Counted from the first letter of the stretch, positions 7,671-16,784 are shown. The stretch is DNA of 34,382 bases from Bacillota bacterium (GCA_012727955.1 JAAYGB010000028.1:1-34382); one strand, 5' to 3'. The notes: generated from the sequence alone by a model not told the origin. A program made the numbers and translations.

Positions 7671-7679
7671 GACTTCGAT

Positions 7680-7730
7680 GCCGAAGTAGAAGGAGACCAA
7701 GCATGGATCCAGGACTACTTCGGCTTTTTG
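7680..7730 (+). terminator. Terminator-like hairpin ahead of the MBL gene
   Basis: GCCGAAGTAG (7680-7689) pairs perfectly with CTACTTCGGC (7715-7724) across a 25-nt loop and is followed by TTTTTG. The loop holds an AAGGAG site and an ATG (7703) in frame with the MBL gene. The 5' arm can also pair with ACTTCG at 7672-7677, a mutually exclusive small hairpin. It may simply end the DUF438 transcript, or act as an attenuator for the next gene. Confidence 0.65.
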
Positions 7731-7753
7731 TTGTACCAGTGGAGGTGACAATT

Positions 7754-8584
7754 TTGCAATTACTTCTGTCCGGTGGAATCGCGGTATTCCGCAGCCACTT
7801 CCTGATGACCAACTCGGTGATTATCAGGGGGCGGGACTTTATCGCACTCATTGACCCAGCCTATTATCCCGATGAAGTGGAAGTTTTGGGTGAGGTGGTG
7901 GCGAGATCCAACAAGCCAGAGACCTACTGTTTATACACTCATTTCGACTACGATCATGTAGTGGATCCCCGCAATCTTCAGGCTTATCGCGTTGCGTCTC
8001 AGGCCGTCTTGGAGAGAGACTTAGAAGGTGAAGTCAGACTGTGGCAGGAAATGGATCAACGGCTATATGTGGAGCGTGAAGACTATACAATGCCAGAGCC
8101 CGATTACCTGGTGGCAGGCCGAAGGGAGACCATTGACCTTGGAGAGGAAGAGCTGGTGGCGGTGCCGCTGCCGGGACATACCGCCGATGGCTTGGTCTTC
8201 ATATTCCCCGCTCGGCGGGTAGCTGTGGTGGGAGATATGCTGTCGGACAAAGAATTTCCCTTTGTCAACGATAGCCTAACGGCATATCGACAGTCCCTTC
8301 TAACCCTGCGGCGACTGGTGGAGAAATATCAGATCGACCTGGTTATCCCTGGTCATGGAAACGTCGCCCAGGGTAGTGAAATAGAGCAGCGGATTGAAGC
8401 CGACCTTCAATATCTTGCGGCGCTGTCCACTGCGGCCCAGGTTTCTGCCGGCAGGTCAGAGACAGAAATCGCTGTCCTATGTGGGGAGATTAGGTACAAG
8501 AACCGACCAATTCCTTCGTGGCAGCAAGAGGAACACCGCAACAATCTGCTGAGGGCAATCTGTGAACATAATACAGAAAAGTGA
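7754..8584 (+). CDS. Metallo-beta-lactamase-fold hydrolase
   Basis: A 276-residue MBL-fold protein. From the TTG start, the metal motif reads T-H63-F-D65-Y-D67-H68, where the family's usual HxHxDH has Asp in place of the second His. The later ligands are present: PLPGHTADG, VVGDMLSD and VIPGHGN. No membrane or extra domains are seen; the substrate is unknown and the protein is probably cytoplasmic. TTG 7754 is chosen because GGAGGTG lies 7-8 nt upstream and the 5' region holds a terminator-like hairpin. The in-frame ATG 7703, with its own AGGAG, would add 17 residues translated across that hairpin. A role in thioester or lactone hydrolysis or detoxification cannot be told apart from sequence. 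Confidence 0.85.
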   Translation: MQLLLSGGIAVFRSHFLMTNSVIIRGRDFIALIDPAYYPDEVEVLGEVVARSNKPETYCLYTHFDYDHVVDPRNLQAYRVASQAVLERDLEGEVRLWQEMDQRLYVEREDYTMPEPDYLVAGRRETIDLGEEELVAVPLPGHTADGLVFIFPARRVAVVGDMLSDKEFPFVNDSLTAYRQSLLTLRRLVEKYQIDLVIPGHGNVAQGSEIEQRIEADLQYLAALSTAAQVSAGRSETEIAVLCGEIRYKNRPIPSWQQEEHRNNLLRAICEHNTEK

Positions 8585-8690
8585 GGCTTGCCAGATAAAT
8601 AAAAAGGAGTTATCGCCAGGATAGTGAATATTTAGAGTGGATTTGTGCGCTCACCAGGCTTTCTATTACGCATGGAGGGGAGACGGTATA

Positions 8691-9665
8691 GTGAAGATCA
8701 AGGTTGGGTTTGTAGGTTGTGGCGGTATCGCTCGGTGGCATGTCAGTCATCTGGAGAAGATGGATGACGTAGCTATCGTTGCAGCCTGTGACGTGATCCC
8801 TGAACGGGCCGAGGCCTTGGCAAAGCCCTTTGGAGCTAGGACCTATACTTGTCACAATGACATGTATGAAAATGAAGATCTGGATGCCGTTTTCATCTGT
8901 ATTCCTCCGGACCAGCATACCGATACTGAAACTGCAGCAGTGGCTAGGGGATTTCACATCTTTGTCCAGAAGCCAATGGCGCTGTGCATGGAGAAAGCCC
9001 ATGAGGTTGCCGATGCCATTGAGAAAGCCGGGGTTGTCTCTGCCGTTGGGTTCCAGGATCGCTACCTGGATATCAGCGACAGCCTAATCGAGTTTTTGAA
9101 AGACAAGAAGGTGGGTCTCTTTACCGGTGCCTGGGTCGGGGGCGTTCCCGGTGTTCCCTGGTGGCCGATCAAGGCCCAGTCGGGAGGACAAGTGGTGGAG
9201 CAGACCATCCACCTCTACGATATGGCCCGCATGTACTTCGGTGAGGTTGAAACCGTATACTGTGCCTCCGGTAAGGGGATTGTGCAGGGCGTCGAAAACT
9301 ACGATGTTGAGGACTATTCTTCTGTCACCATGACCTTTGCCAATGGTATCGTAGGTACAATCACCACTGGTGACTACCTAACCGAGGCTGCTCCCCGTAA
9401 CGGACTGGAGATCTATACTCCCGAGGTAAGAATTGAGTACGAACTCCGCAGTGCCGTTCGCTATTATTCTCGGACTCGATCCTGGGAAGAGCGACGGGTA
9501 AGAGATCAGGGCTACGACTGTGACCGAGCCTTTATCGACGCAGTCAAGGCCAAGGATCCCACCGCGGTGCGCTCACCCTATAAGGATGCTTTGCGGTCCC
9601 TGGCTGTGACCTTGGCAGCCAACAAGTCCATGGAGACAGGGCAGGCTGTAAAGGTTGAGTATTAG
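8691..9665 (+). CDS. Gfo/Idh/MocA-family NAD(P)-dependent oxidoreductase
   Basis: A 324-residue sugar or inositol dehydrogenase-like enzyme. The N-terminal Rossmann fold starts with VGFVGCGGIARWH (GxGGIA dinucleotide loop). It is followed by CDVIPERAEALAKPFG, FICIPPDQHTD and FVQKPMAL, which is the family EKP motif with Gln for Glu but the catalytic Lys kept. The C-terminal domain carries GGQVVEQTIHLYDMARMYFG with the His and Asp expected near the active site. GTG 8691 is preferred, with GGAGGGG about 10 nt upstream; an upstream in-frame GTG (8637) has no site. It is followed 56 nt later by a TIM-barrel isomerase, a common pairing in sugar acid or inositol-like catabolism. The actual substrate is unknown. 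Confidence 0.88.
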   Translation: MKIKVGFVGCGGIARWHVSHLEKMDDVAIVAACDVIPERAEALAKPFGARTYTCHNDMYENEDLDAVFICIPPDQHTDTETAAVARGFHIFVQKPMALCMEKAHEVADAIEKAGVVSAVGFQDRYLDISDSLIEFLKDKKVGLFTGAWVGGVPGVPWWPIKAQSGGQVVEQTIHLYDMARMYFGEVETVYCASGKGIVQGVENYDVEDYSSVTMTFANGIVGTITTGDYLTEAAPRNGLEIYTPEVRIEYELRSAVRYYSRTRSWEERRVRDQGYDCDRAFIDAVKAKDPTAVRSPYKDALRSLAVTLAANKSMETGQAVKVEY

Positions 9666-9721
9666 GGTCTGACAAGGCTCTTTCCTAAGCCCATTTCTTA
9701 ACTACAAGGGAGCGATATCCC

Positions 9722-10483
9722 GTGCGGTTATCAGCCTGTATTGACATAATGATGCGGGACCTATCCATACCGGAACGTATTGCCCAGGTCAAGGCGGCGG
9801 GGATGGACGGCGTGGAGTTTTGGAGCTGGGAAAACAAGGACACAGCCGAGCTTAAAGACGGGGCAAAACAGCATGGTATTGAGATAGCTGCCTTCTGTAC
9901 TCGGTTCTGCTCCCTAGTGGATCCTCAAAGGCGAGCGGAATATCTCGAGGGTCTGAAGGCTTCGATTCCAATAGCTCGAGAGTTAAACTGTACCAACCTG
10001 ATTACTCAGACCGGTGCGGAACTCCCTGACGTAAGTCGGGAAGACCAGAAGGAGTCTCTCATTGCCGGGCTGAGGGAGTGTGTACCTTTATTGGAGGAAA
10101 ACGGCATCACCCTGTTGGTGGAGCCCCTTAATATCCTCGTGGATCACAAGGGATACTTTTTGTACCGCTCAGAGGAAGCCTTTGAGATTATCCGAGCTGT
10201 GGATAGTCCCTATGTGAAAGTGCTGTATGATGTCTATCATCAGCAAATCACCGAGGGCAATCTCATCCCAACGATTCAGGAGAATATCGACCTAATTGGA
10301 CATTTCCACGTTGCCGATCATCCCGGCCGGACAGAGCCCGGAACCGGTGAGATCAACTACCGTCGGGTATTTGAGGCTATCGCGGAGACGGGGTACGATG
10401 GATGGGTAGGGATGGAGTTTCGGCCGACGATAGCAGCCGTCGATGCCCTCAGACAGGTAGTGGCCTTGGCTGAAGGCCTGTGA
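9722..10483 (+). CDS. Hydroxypyruvate isomerase-like TIM-barrel sugar isomerase/epimerase
   Basis: A 253-residue xylose-isomerase-like TIM barrel (AP_endonuc_2 fold) close to the Hyi group. The metal and substrate residues expected are visible: Glu in LLVEPLN, Asp in VLYDVYHQQ, His in FHVADHPGRTEPGTGEINY and Glu in VGMEFRP. The GRTEPGTGEINYRRVFEAI block is characteristic of hydroxypyruvate isomerase relatives. The enzyme probably interconverts a keto and an aldo form of a small sugar acid or sugar, after oxidation by the upstream dehydrogenase. GTG 9722 is preceded by AAGGGAG. Transcription ends at a hairpin 18 nt after the stop. Substrate identity is inference. Confidence 0.85.
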   Translation: MRLSACIDIMMRDLSIPERIAQVKAAGMDGVEFWSWENKDTAELKDGAKQHGIEIAAFCTRFCSLVDPQRRAEYLEGLKASIPIARELNCTNLITQTGAELPDVSREDQKESLIAGLRECVPLLEENGITLLVEPLNILVDHKGYFLYRSEEAFEIIRAVDSPYVKVLYDVYHQQITEGNLIPTIQENIDLIGHFHVADHPGRTEPGTGEINYRRVFEAIAETGYDGWVGMEFRPTIAAVDALRQVVALAEGL

Positions 10484-10500
10484 TGAAGTGAGAAGAATAG

Positions 10501-10526
10501 AGCCCGGAGCGAGAACGCTCCGGGCT
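10501..10526. terminator. Bidirectional terminator hairpin between convergent operons
   Basis: AGCCCGGAGCG and CGCTCCGGGCT form a perfect 11-bp stem around AGAA. It sits between the plus-strand isomerase gene and the minus-strand oppF-like gene. The U-tracts are short on both sides, so termination may lean on the very strong stem. Confidence 0.7.
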
Positions 10527-10536
10527 ATTTATGTCT

Positions 10537-11601
10537 CTAGCCAACTTGATCCATAAACAGTTCGTGTTTGGCCGCGGGTTTGAGTTCCAACTCCTGATAC
10601 CGATGGCAAGCGACAAAATGGTCGGTAGTTCCCTCGGCTAGGCTCAGTTCCGGGACTTCGTCGACACACCGCTGTACCCGATAATGACAGCGGGTGTGGA
10701 AGGGGCAGCCGCTGGGCGGGTTGGCGGGACTTGGCACGTTCCCGGTAAGCAGCAGCTCCCGGTTGAGCTTGATATCTGGGTTAGGAGAGGGAATGGCGGC
10801 CAGCAGTGCCTCTGTATAGGGGTGTAGGGGTTGGTCGAAGAGTCCGCCTACATCAGCCAGTTCTACCACCTTCCCTAGATACAGCACCGCAACCCGATCG
10901 CTAATATGCTCAATGACACTGAGGTCATGGGCAATGAAAATGTATGTGAAGTCATATTTCTCCTGCAGTTCTTCCAAGAGATTGATCACCTGGGCCTGTA
11001 CAGAAACATCTAGGGCTGACACTGGTTCGTCGCAGATGATAACTCGAGGCTTCACCGATAGGGCCCGGGCAATCCCGATTCGCTGTCTTTGGCCTCCGCT
11101 GAATTCATGGGGATAGCGATCAAGGTAGGCCCGGGATAGTCCCACATTTTCCAGCAGGGCAGCCACGGTTTCTCTTCGTTCCTCCGGTGTCCCGATGTCG
11201 TTGACCACCAGCGGTTCGCTGACAATCTCCTCAACGGTCATCCGAGAGTTTAGGGAGGAGAAGGGATCCTGGAAAATCATCTGGATTTCCCTTCGATAGG
11301 GTTTCAGCTCCTGCATGGTCATGGGCGCCAGGTCGATGATTCCATCGTGACGGCTGCGGTACAGGACCTCTCCCTCCGTGGGTTCCAGGAGGCGAATAAT
11401 ACACCGACCTAGAGTGGTTTTGCCGCACCCGCTTTCGCCCACCACTCCCAGGGTTTCTCCGGATCTGACAAAAAGATCCACCCCATCGACGGCCTTGACA
11501 TGGCCCACCACTCGGCGCAGGAGGCCCTTATGGATCGGAAAGTATTTCTTCAGTTTGCGGACCTCGAGGATGACATCCTCGTCCCGATAGATATCTGGCA
11601 C
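10537..11601 (-). CDS. Opp/Dpp-family ABC transporter ATPase, OppF-type (operon 1)
   Basis: A 354-residue cytoplasmic ATPase that powers import by the operon 1 permease together with the OppD-type partner. Walker A is GESGCGKT (55-62), the signature is [15 protein letters not shown], Walker B is [14 protein letters not shown], and the switch His is in IAHDLS. The C-terminal oligopeptide-transporter extension carries four Cys (GCPFHTRC...RC...C), like the segment that binds a [4Fe-4S] cluster in some DppD/DppF proteins. The GTG start uses GAGGTG, which overlaps the oppD stop region; the gap is 7 nt, so translational coupling is likely. It is the last gene of the operon, ahead of a shared terminator. 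Confidence 0.92.
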   Translation of the reverse strand: MPDIYRDEDVILEVRKLKKYFPIHKGLLRRVVGHVKAVDGVDLFVRSGETLGVVGESGCGKTTLGRCIIRLLEPTEGEVLYRSRHDGIIDLAPMTMQELKPYRREIQMIFQDPFSSLNSRMTVEEIVSEPLVVNDIGTPEERRETVAALLENVGLSRAYLDRYPHEFSGGQRQRIGIARALSVKPRVIICDEPVSALDVSVQAQVINLLEELQEKYDFTYIFIAHDLSVIEHISDRVAVLYLGKVVELADVGGLFDQPLHPYTEALLAAIPSPNPDIKLNRELLLTGNVPSPANPPSGCPFHTRCHYRVQRCVDEVPELSLAEGTTDHFVACHRYQELELKPAAKHELFMDQVG

Positions 11602-11608
11602 TGGATTT

Positions 11609-12661
11609 TCACCTCACTGTATACAGCCAGCATTTGACGTCGTGGCCGTCATCTATTGTTACTGTCGGTGGTTCAGTTTTGCATCTGTCCATGGCATGGG
11701 GACAGCGGGGCTCGAAGAGACAGCCCGACGGCAAATCATAGGGGTCAGGCAGGGCGCCAGCGATGGGTGTCAACTTGGATTTTCCCCTCATCCCGATCAA
11801 GGGAATAGAGCGAAAGAGACCTTGAGTGTAGGGATGTCGAGGCCTACGGAAAATCGTCCTGACATCGGCTTTTTCCACTACTTTGCCGGTGTACATCACC
11901 ACTACTTCGTCGGCCATTTCTCCGACTACACCCAGGTCATGGGTGATCAGCATAATGGTAGAGTTGAACTCCGACTGCAGGTCTTCCAACAGGGTCAGAA
12001 TCTGGGCTTGGATAGTTACGTCTAAGGCTGTGGTTGGCTCGTCGGCAATAAGAAAGCTGGGATTACAGCACAGTGCGATGGCAATCACAGCCCGTTGTCT
12101 CATCCCTCCACTCATTTGGTGGGGGTATTCCTTCACTCGAAGGGCGGGATCGGGAATCCCGACCTTATCCAGCATCTCTATCGCAAACTCCATCGCCTCT
12201 TTCTTGGTCATCTTCTCATGGGTCAGGAGTTTTTCGCAGATCTGATCTCCGATAGTGTACACCGGTGTCAATGAGGTCATAGGTTCCTGGAAAATCATCG
12301 CTAGTTCCTTTCCCCGCAGTTGCCGCATTTGGCGACTGTTGGGTCGTAACTGCGCAATGTTAACCGGTGACCCCTGCTCGGGGTAGTAGATGATGTTACC
12401 ACCTACAATCTTTCCCGGAGGTTGGGAGACAAGCTGCATGGTACTCAAGGCAGTAACGCTCTTGCCGCAACCACTTTCGCCGACTACGCCAACGACCTTT
12501 CCCCGCTTGAACTCGATACTGACGCCATCGACGGCCTTGACAACTCCATAGTCGGTATAGAAATAGGTTCGCAGATCCTCGATCTTCATAATTATGTCTC
12601 GGTCGCTTTGGGCTGCGGGACTTGTAACGGCGGTTGCTTGGCTTTGTAGGGGCATGCCCAT
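11609..12661 (-). CDS. Opp/Dpp-family ABC transporter ATPase, OppD-type (operon 1)
   Basis: A 350-residue ATPase, partner of the OppF-type protein. Walker A is GESGCGKS (61-68), the signature [15 protein letters not shown], Walker [14 protein letters not shown] and the switch His ITHDLG. The C-terminal extension has the Cys-rich [15 protein letters not shown] plus a later Cys. The first 22 or so residues ([19 protein letters not shown]) form a flexible extension before the conserved start at [14 protein letters not shown] is about 10 nt before the ATG. It is 30 nt downstream of the oppC-like gene. Confidence 0.92.
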   Translation of the reverse strand: MGMPLQSQATAVTSPAAQSDRDIIMKIEDLRTYFYTDYGVVKAVDGVSIEFKRGKVVGVVGESGCGKSVTALSTMQLVSQPPGKIVGGNIIYYPEQGSPVNIAQLRPNSRQMRQLRGKELAMIFQEPMTSLTPVYTIGDQICEKLLTHEKMTKKEAMEFAIEMLDKVGIPDPALRVKEYPHQMSGGMRQRAVIAIALCCNPSFLIADEPTTALDVTIQAQILTLLEDLQSEFNSTIMLITHDLGVVGEMADEVVVMYTGKVVEKADVRTIFRRPRHPYTQGLFRSIPLIGMRGKSKLTPIAGALPDPYDLPSGCLFEPRCPHAMDRCKTEPPTVTIDDGHDVKCWLYTVR

Positions 12662-12691
12662 CTTGGTGATACCTCCTTTTCGCTATTGGGG

Positions 12692-13789
12692 TCAAATATG
12701 CTTGCTGTAAGGATCAGCGGCATCTCTGAGACCATCGCCGACGAAGTTAAAGGCCAGAACTGCGAGAATAACAAAAATAGCCGGCGTCAGCAACCAAGGA
12801 TAGGTGTTGACCGCGGAAATATTCTGGGCTTGTTCCAGCAACACGCCCCAGCTGATCACCGGAGGCCGCAGGCCAATTCCCAAGAAGCTAAGGGCAGTTT
12901 CGCCCAGGATCATTCCCGGTACCGAGAGAGTAACGCTCACGATGACGTAACTGATAAAGGATGGGATCAAATGCTTGAATACGATCCTCATTTCACTGGA
13001 GCCGGCGGCATAGGCCGCTAAGACAAAGTCCTCCTCCCGTAGGCTGAGGAACCTACTTCGCACCACACGGGCAATATGGGTCCAGCCCAGCAGGGAGAGG
13101 ATGATGGTAATTCCAAAGTACACCTTGATGGGATCCCAGTTAGGGGGTAAAGCAGCACTGAGGCCCATCCACAAAGGAATTTGGGGAATCGAGCGGAGAA
13201 TTTCTATTATCCGCTGAGTAATTGCATCGAAGCTGCCCCCTCGCAGACCCGATATCCCTCCAACCAAAAGGCCAATGCCCAGGCTGATGGCAACTCCCAC
13301 CAACCCAATACTCAAGGAGATTCGGGTTCCATAGATAATTCGGGAGAGCATGTCTCTGCCCAGGTCATCGGTTCCGAGAAGGAACAGGTGTCCGCCTTCA
13401 TCGACGCCAAATAAATGAAGGTTAGTGGGAAACAGTCCCCACAGGCGGTAGCTGTGCCCCCGGACTAAAAACCGCAGGTAATATTTCTGGCTGGTGTCCG
13501 GGACGTAGATTCGGCGGAAAGTGGTCATGTCTAACTCAGACTTAATTCCGTAGACAAAGGGCCGAAGGGAGAAGTTACCCTCGGAGTCCACAAATCGCAA
13601 AGGAGTTGGAGGCGTATAAATATAGTTTGTGAAGCGATGCAAGGGATCCAACGGGGCCACAAACTCGCAGAAGGCACCCACCAAGTAGAATATGATGAGA
13701 ATGACTAACCCCACCATAGCCAGGCGGTGGCGAGTAAAGTGTCGCCACACCAGCTGAGCATGGGACAGTGAACGACTGGTTTCAGCCAT
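12692..13789 (-). CDS. Opp/Dpp-family ABC permease, OppC-type with large external insert (operon 1)
   Basis: An inner-membrane permease subunit of 365 residues, longer than the roughly 300 usual for OppC. One membrane segment (MVGLVILIIFYLVGAFCEFVAP) is followed by an extra segment of about 75 residues before the conserved LLGTDDLGRDMLSRIIYG. The insert contains FSLRPFVYG, RIYVPDTSQKYYLRFLVRG and GLFPTNLHLFGVD. Then come five further membrane segments and the EAA-type loop (AAYAAGSSEMRIVFKHLIPS). The start is ATG 13789 (MAETSR) with AGGAGG upstream; a TTG eight codons earlier overlaps that site. It lies 16 nt after the oppB-like stop. The operon 2 homologue has the same insert, so the insert is a family trait, perhaps docking the large binding proteins. 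Confidence 0.9.
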   Translation of the reverse strand: MAETSRSLSHAQLVWRHFTRHRLAMVGLVILIIFYLVGAFCEFVAPLDPLHRFTNYIYTPPTPLRFVDSEGNFSLRPFVYGIKSELDMTTFRRIYVPDTSQKYYLRFLVRGHSYRLWGLFPTNLHLFGVDEGGHLFLLGTDDLGRDMLSRIIYGTRISLSIGLVGVAISLGIGLLVGGISGLRGGSFDAITQRIIEILRSIPQIPLWMGLSAALPPNWDPIKVYFGITIILSLLGWTHIARVVRSRFLSLREEDFVLAAYAAGSSEMRIVFKHLIPSFISYVIVSVTLSVPGMILGETALSFLGIGLRPPVISWGVLLEQAQNISAVNTYPWLLTPAIFVILAVLAFNFVGDGLRDAADPYSKHI

Positions 13790-13805
13790 GATAGCTCTCC
13801 TCCTA

Positions 13806-14789
13806 CTACTCAAGTCTGATTCTCGGATCTAAAATTGCCAGGAGAAGGTCGGAGATCAATGTTCCGATTACGGTCAAGGTGCTGAGCATCAAGATGAAGC
13901 TGCCCGCCAAGAACATATCTTGGGCCAGCAGTGCCTGGAGAAGAATCGGTCCTGTAGTCGGCAGATTGAGGACTACAGCCACAATGGTACTGCCGGAGAC
14001 AATGTTGGGCAGCTCCCAACCAATGGTACTAACGATGGGGTTAATAGCTACCCTGACGGGATGTCTAAAGATTACCTTCCATTCAGGAAGGCCCTTAGAG
14101 CGCGCCATCTTGACGTAGTCTTTGCCCAGTTCATCTAGGGTGGTTGCCCGCATCGTGCGAATGATTCCGGCGGTACCGGCCATTCCTATGACGATCATTG
14201 GGACCCACAGATGGTCGAGCATGTCTTTGAACTTGGCCCAACTCCAAGCCGCGTCCCGCATCTCGGGAGAGAACAATCCTGAAACGCTGATACCAAAGAA
14301 ACGATAGAACCCAAACATGAAGAGCAAAGCCAATAGGAAGTTAGGGACAGATAATCCGATGAAGCCGATAAAAGTGGCAATATAGTCACCGATGGAATAC
14401 TGTTTCACAGCGGAGTAGATGCCGATGGGAATTGCCACTACGTATGTGAAAATCAGTGTGGACAGGGAAATTGTCACGGTCAGCGGCAGTCTTTCCCCGA
14501 TAATCTTTGCCACTGATTCGTTCCAGTCAAAGGACCGGCCGAAATTCCCCGTCAGGACACCACCCATCCATTTGAAATACTGAACGTACAGTGGCTTATC
14601 CAGACCATACTGTCGCTCGAGGCTGGCGATAATCGACTGATCGACTACATTTCCCGTTGAGGCTAATTGGGTGATGTAGGTCGTCAAGTAATCTCCTGGG
14701 GGAAGTTGAATGATCACAAAGGCAATCACGGAGATGCCCAGCAGTGTGATGAGCATATATCCGATTCTCCGCAGCATATAGGCACCCAA
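13806..14789 (-). CDS. Opp/Dpp-family ABC permease, OppB-type (operon 1)
   Basis: A 327-residue inner-membrane permease subunit. It opens with the OppB-like MLRRIGYMLITLLGISVIAFVIIQLPPGDYL, has about six membrane segments and an EAA-type loop (DYVKMARSKGLPEWKVIFRHPVRVA), and ends LLAILDPRIRLE. It is strongly similar along its length to the operon 2 OppB. The TTG start has AGGAGG about 8 nt upstream; an ATG four codons in is an alternative. The N-terminal external loop (TTYITQLASTGNVVDQ) is somewhat longer than in classical OppB. Confidence 0.92.
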   Translation of the reverse strand: MGAYMLRRIGYMLITLLGISVIAFVIIQLPPGDYLTTYITQLASTGNVVDQSIIASLERQYGLDKPLYVQYFKWMGGVLTGNFGRSFDWNESVAKIIGERLPLTVTISLSTLIFTYVVAIPIGIYSAVKQYSIGDYIATFIGFIGLSVPNFLLALLFMFGFYRFFGISVSGLFSPEMRDAAWSWAKFKDMLDHLWVPMIVIGMAGTAGIIRTMRATTLDELGKDYVKMARSKGLPEWKVIFRHPVRVAINPIVSTIGWELPNIVSGSTIVAVVLNLPTTGPILLQALLAQDMFLAGSFILMLSTLTVIGTLISDLLLAILDPRIRLE

Positions 14790-14819
14790 AGCGCATGCCT
14801 CCTTTTAGACAGATAGGAC

Positions 14820-14851
14820 CGGTACCGGACCCCGCTGGGGATCCGGTACCG
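14820..14851 (-). other. Stable hairpin between the SBP and permease genes of operon 1
   Basis: On the minus strand CGGTACCGGATCCCC pairs with GGGGTCCGGTACCG, giving 14 bp with one bulged T and a 3-nt loop. No U-run follows. Placed just after the SBP stop and before oppB, it probably works as a processing or 3'-protection element (or partial terminator) giving more binding protein than permease. Confidence 0.6.
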
Positions 14852-14867
14852 AAGCTTTTGGTCTTAC

Positions 14868-16784
14868 TTAGTCCTGAACGAAGAAGAATTGTTCTGGATG
14901 ATATGGATAGCCGAAATATCCATCCCAGCCCCACCATCCCGTTTCTGGAACGTTGCGGAGATTGTTCTTGACGATGATGACGAAGGGGGCGCTACCGACG
15001 GTGCCTAGAGTCCAGAGATTCTCGGCCTGCTGCCGGAGCAATTCCTTGCCCAGCTCGATGCGCTCGTCTTCGTCGGTGGTGGTTTGCATCCGCTCATAAA
15101 TGTCAATTAGATAGCGTACATGCTCCGGTGGTTCTTCACCCGCGGTACCGCCAGTGGTGTACCACTGGGCCCACAACGGCCAGGTGTTCTGCTCCCAACC
15201 GTATTGAATGGGGGCGTACCAGTAGGGCTCGGTGAAGAACAGCGGGTCGGTGGACCGGTCGGCATGGTGAATACCAACTTGAATTTGGTTGGCCATCGCC
15301 CGTTCTGATTCTAGAGTATTGCTAATCAGTTTTAGAGTGGTGTGAACTCCCACGGCATCCCAGTGAGCCTTGACCAACTCCAGGGTCGGAGTCTTGGGAG
15401 TATCGGCTTCACAGTACTCGATGACGATAGACATCCGCTTGCCGTCGGGCCGCAGCCGGAATCCCGCGGAGTCTCTCTTATCCAGGCCCAACTCGTCAAG
15501 GAGACGATTGGCCTCGTCGGGATCGTAGTAGGCATAGGACCGAGCAAACTCTTCCTCATAGGCAACGCTGTTGCTGAGGACACTGGTGTTGCGAGGTTCG
15601 CCTAGGCCAAAGTAGAGAGTATTGTTGATTTCGTCTCGATCGATGGCCAGCGACATAGCTCTGCGGAAGCGTACGTCTCGAGCTAGCTGCTGCCAGACGG
15701 GATCTTCCCAAGTTTGGTTGAACTGAATCAGAACTTCGGTACCAAAGGTGCCGTTGTACAGGAGAATGCGATAGTCGCCTTGCTCTTCGTACTGCTTATA
15801 GGTTGTGAGCTGCTGCAGACTGGTATGGAAGCCATTGAAGTCTTCCTCGCCGGTGATGATCTTGGCGTTAACGGTGGTGATATTCGATGCCTTATGCACC
15901 CGAACGCCATCGATGTAGGGAAGCTGATTACCCTCAGCGTCCACCTTCCAGTAGTAGGGGTTGCGCTCAAAGCGCAGCATTCCCGGCTCCCTCTCAACTA
16001 GCACGAAAGCGTCCAGAGTAGGACATCCGAGATCTAGCGAAACTGCGAAGTCATTCCGGGCTTTGTCCCAGAACAATTGATACCATTCGTCGAAGGCATC
16101 AGTGGCAGCTACCATCTTCTCAAGCTCTTCCATTGGAGTATACTTGGGATGGAACTGTTTCAGGTAGTGCTTGGGGAAATTGAGCATCGTCATACCGTGG
16201 CCATGGGCCAAGTTTCTCAGGATCAATGGGTGGGGCTTTGCGAAACTCAGCTCTATGGTGTAGTCGTCGATCTTTCTGACCTTCATCGGCTCTCCGCCCG
16301 GTTGCCAAACTCTGCGGTTAGGACCGGCGGGTCGAAGCTCTTCATTTAGCTCAACGTCTTCCCACCAAAAGAGGATGTCGTCAGCGGTAAAGGGGTGTCC
16401 GTCAGACCACTTTACACCTTTACGGAGATGGAGGACCAAGGTCATGGCATCATCGGACAATTCCCAGGACTCCGCCATATTGGGGACAATGGTGCTGTAG
16501 TCGGTGTCAGTGCGGAGCATACCTTCGCCCATCAAGAAGTTGTGGGGCCCAAGCAAGCTGTCCGCCGCAATACTGGAGGAATCGATGATCCCACCATAGT
16601 CACCAATTCTTTCTACTACCTGAACCACCTGAGGATTCTCTGGCAGCCTTTCCTCCACCGGTGGTAGGAGCCCTTTGGCTACCCGCTCTTGAAGCATTGG
16701 TGCTTCATTGTAAGCCAGGGCAACACTGGCGCCAAGGGCAATGGCCATCACCGCGATGAGAAGTGATAGGGCCAGTCTTTTCAT
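14868..16784 (-). CDS. Extracytoplasmic solute-binding protein, SBP_bac_5 family (operon 1)
   Basis: A 638-residue binding protein that captures substrate outside the membrane for the operon 1 permease. The signal peptide is MKRLALSLLIAVMAIALG..., with likely cleavage at ALA before YNEAPML; no lipobox Cys is present, so it would be free in a periplasm. Family motifs are LHLRKGVKWSDGHPFTADDILFWWEDV, NPYYWKVDAEGNQLPYIDGV, DVRFRRAMSLAIDRDEIN and EANRLLDELGL. It is about 100 residues longer than classical OppA. The YNEAPML and LPPVEERLP head is shared with the operon 2 binding proteins, but the middle is more divergent. ATG 16784 is chosen over an in-frame start nine codons upstream because GAGGAGGT lies 7 nt before it. 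Cargo could be oligopeptide or oligosaccharide. Confidence 0.9.
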   Translation of the reverse strand: MKRLALSLLIAVMAIALGASVALAYNEAPMLQERVAKGLLPPVEERLPENPQVVQVVERIGDYGGIIDSSSIAADSLLGPHNFLMGEGMLRTDTDYSTIVPNMAESWELSDDAMTLVLHLRKGVKWSDGHPFTADDILFWWEDVELNEELRPAGPNRRVWQPGGEPMKVRKIDDYTIELSFAKPHPLILRNLAHGHGMTMLNFPKHYLKQFHPKYTPMEELEKMVAATDAFDEWYQLFWDKARNDFAVSLDLGCPTLDAFVLVEREPGMLRFERNPYYWKVDAEGNQLPYIDGVRVHKASNITTVNAKIITGEEDFNGFHTSLQQLTTYKQYEEQGDYRILLYNGTFGTEVLIQFNQTWEDPVWQQLARDVRFRRAMSLAIDRDEINNTLYFGLGEPRNTSVLSNSVAYEEEFARSYAYYDPDEANRLLDELGLDKRDSAGFRLRPDGKRMSIVIEYCEADTPKTPTLELVKAHWDAVGVHTTLKLISNTLESERAMANQIQVGIHHADRSTDPLFFTEPYWYAPIQYGWEQNTWPLWAQWYTTGGTAGEEPPEHVRYLIDIYERMQTTTDEDERIELGKELLRQQAENLWTLGTVGSAPFVIIVKNNLRNVPETGWWGWDGYFGYPYHPEQFFFVQD

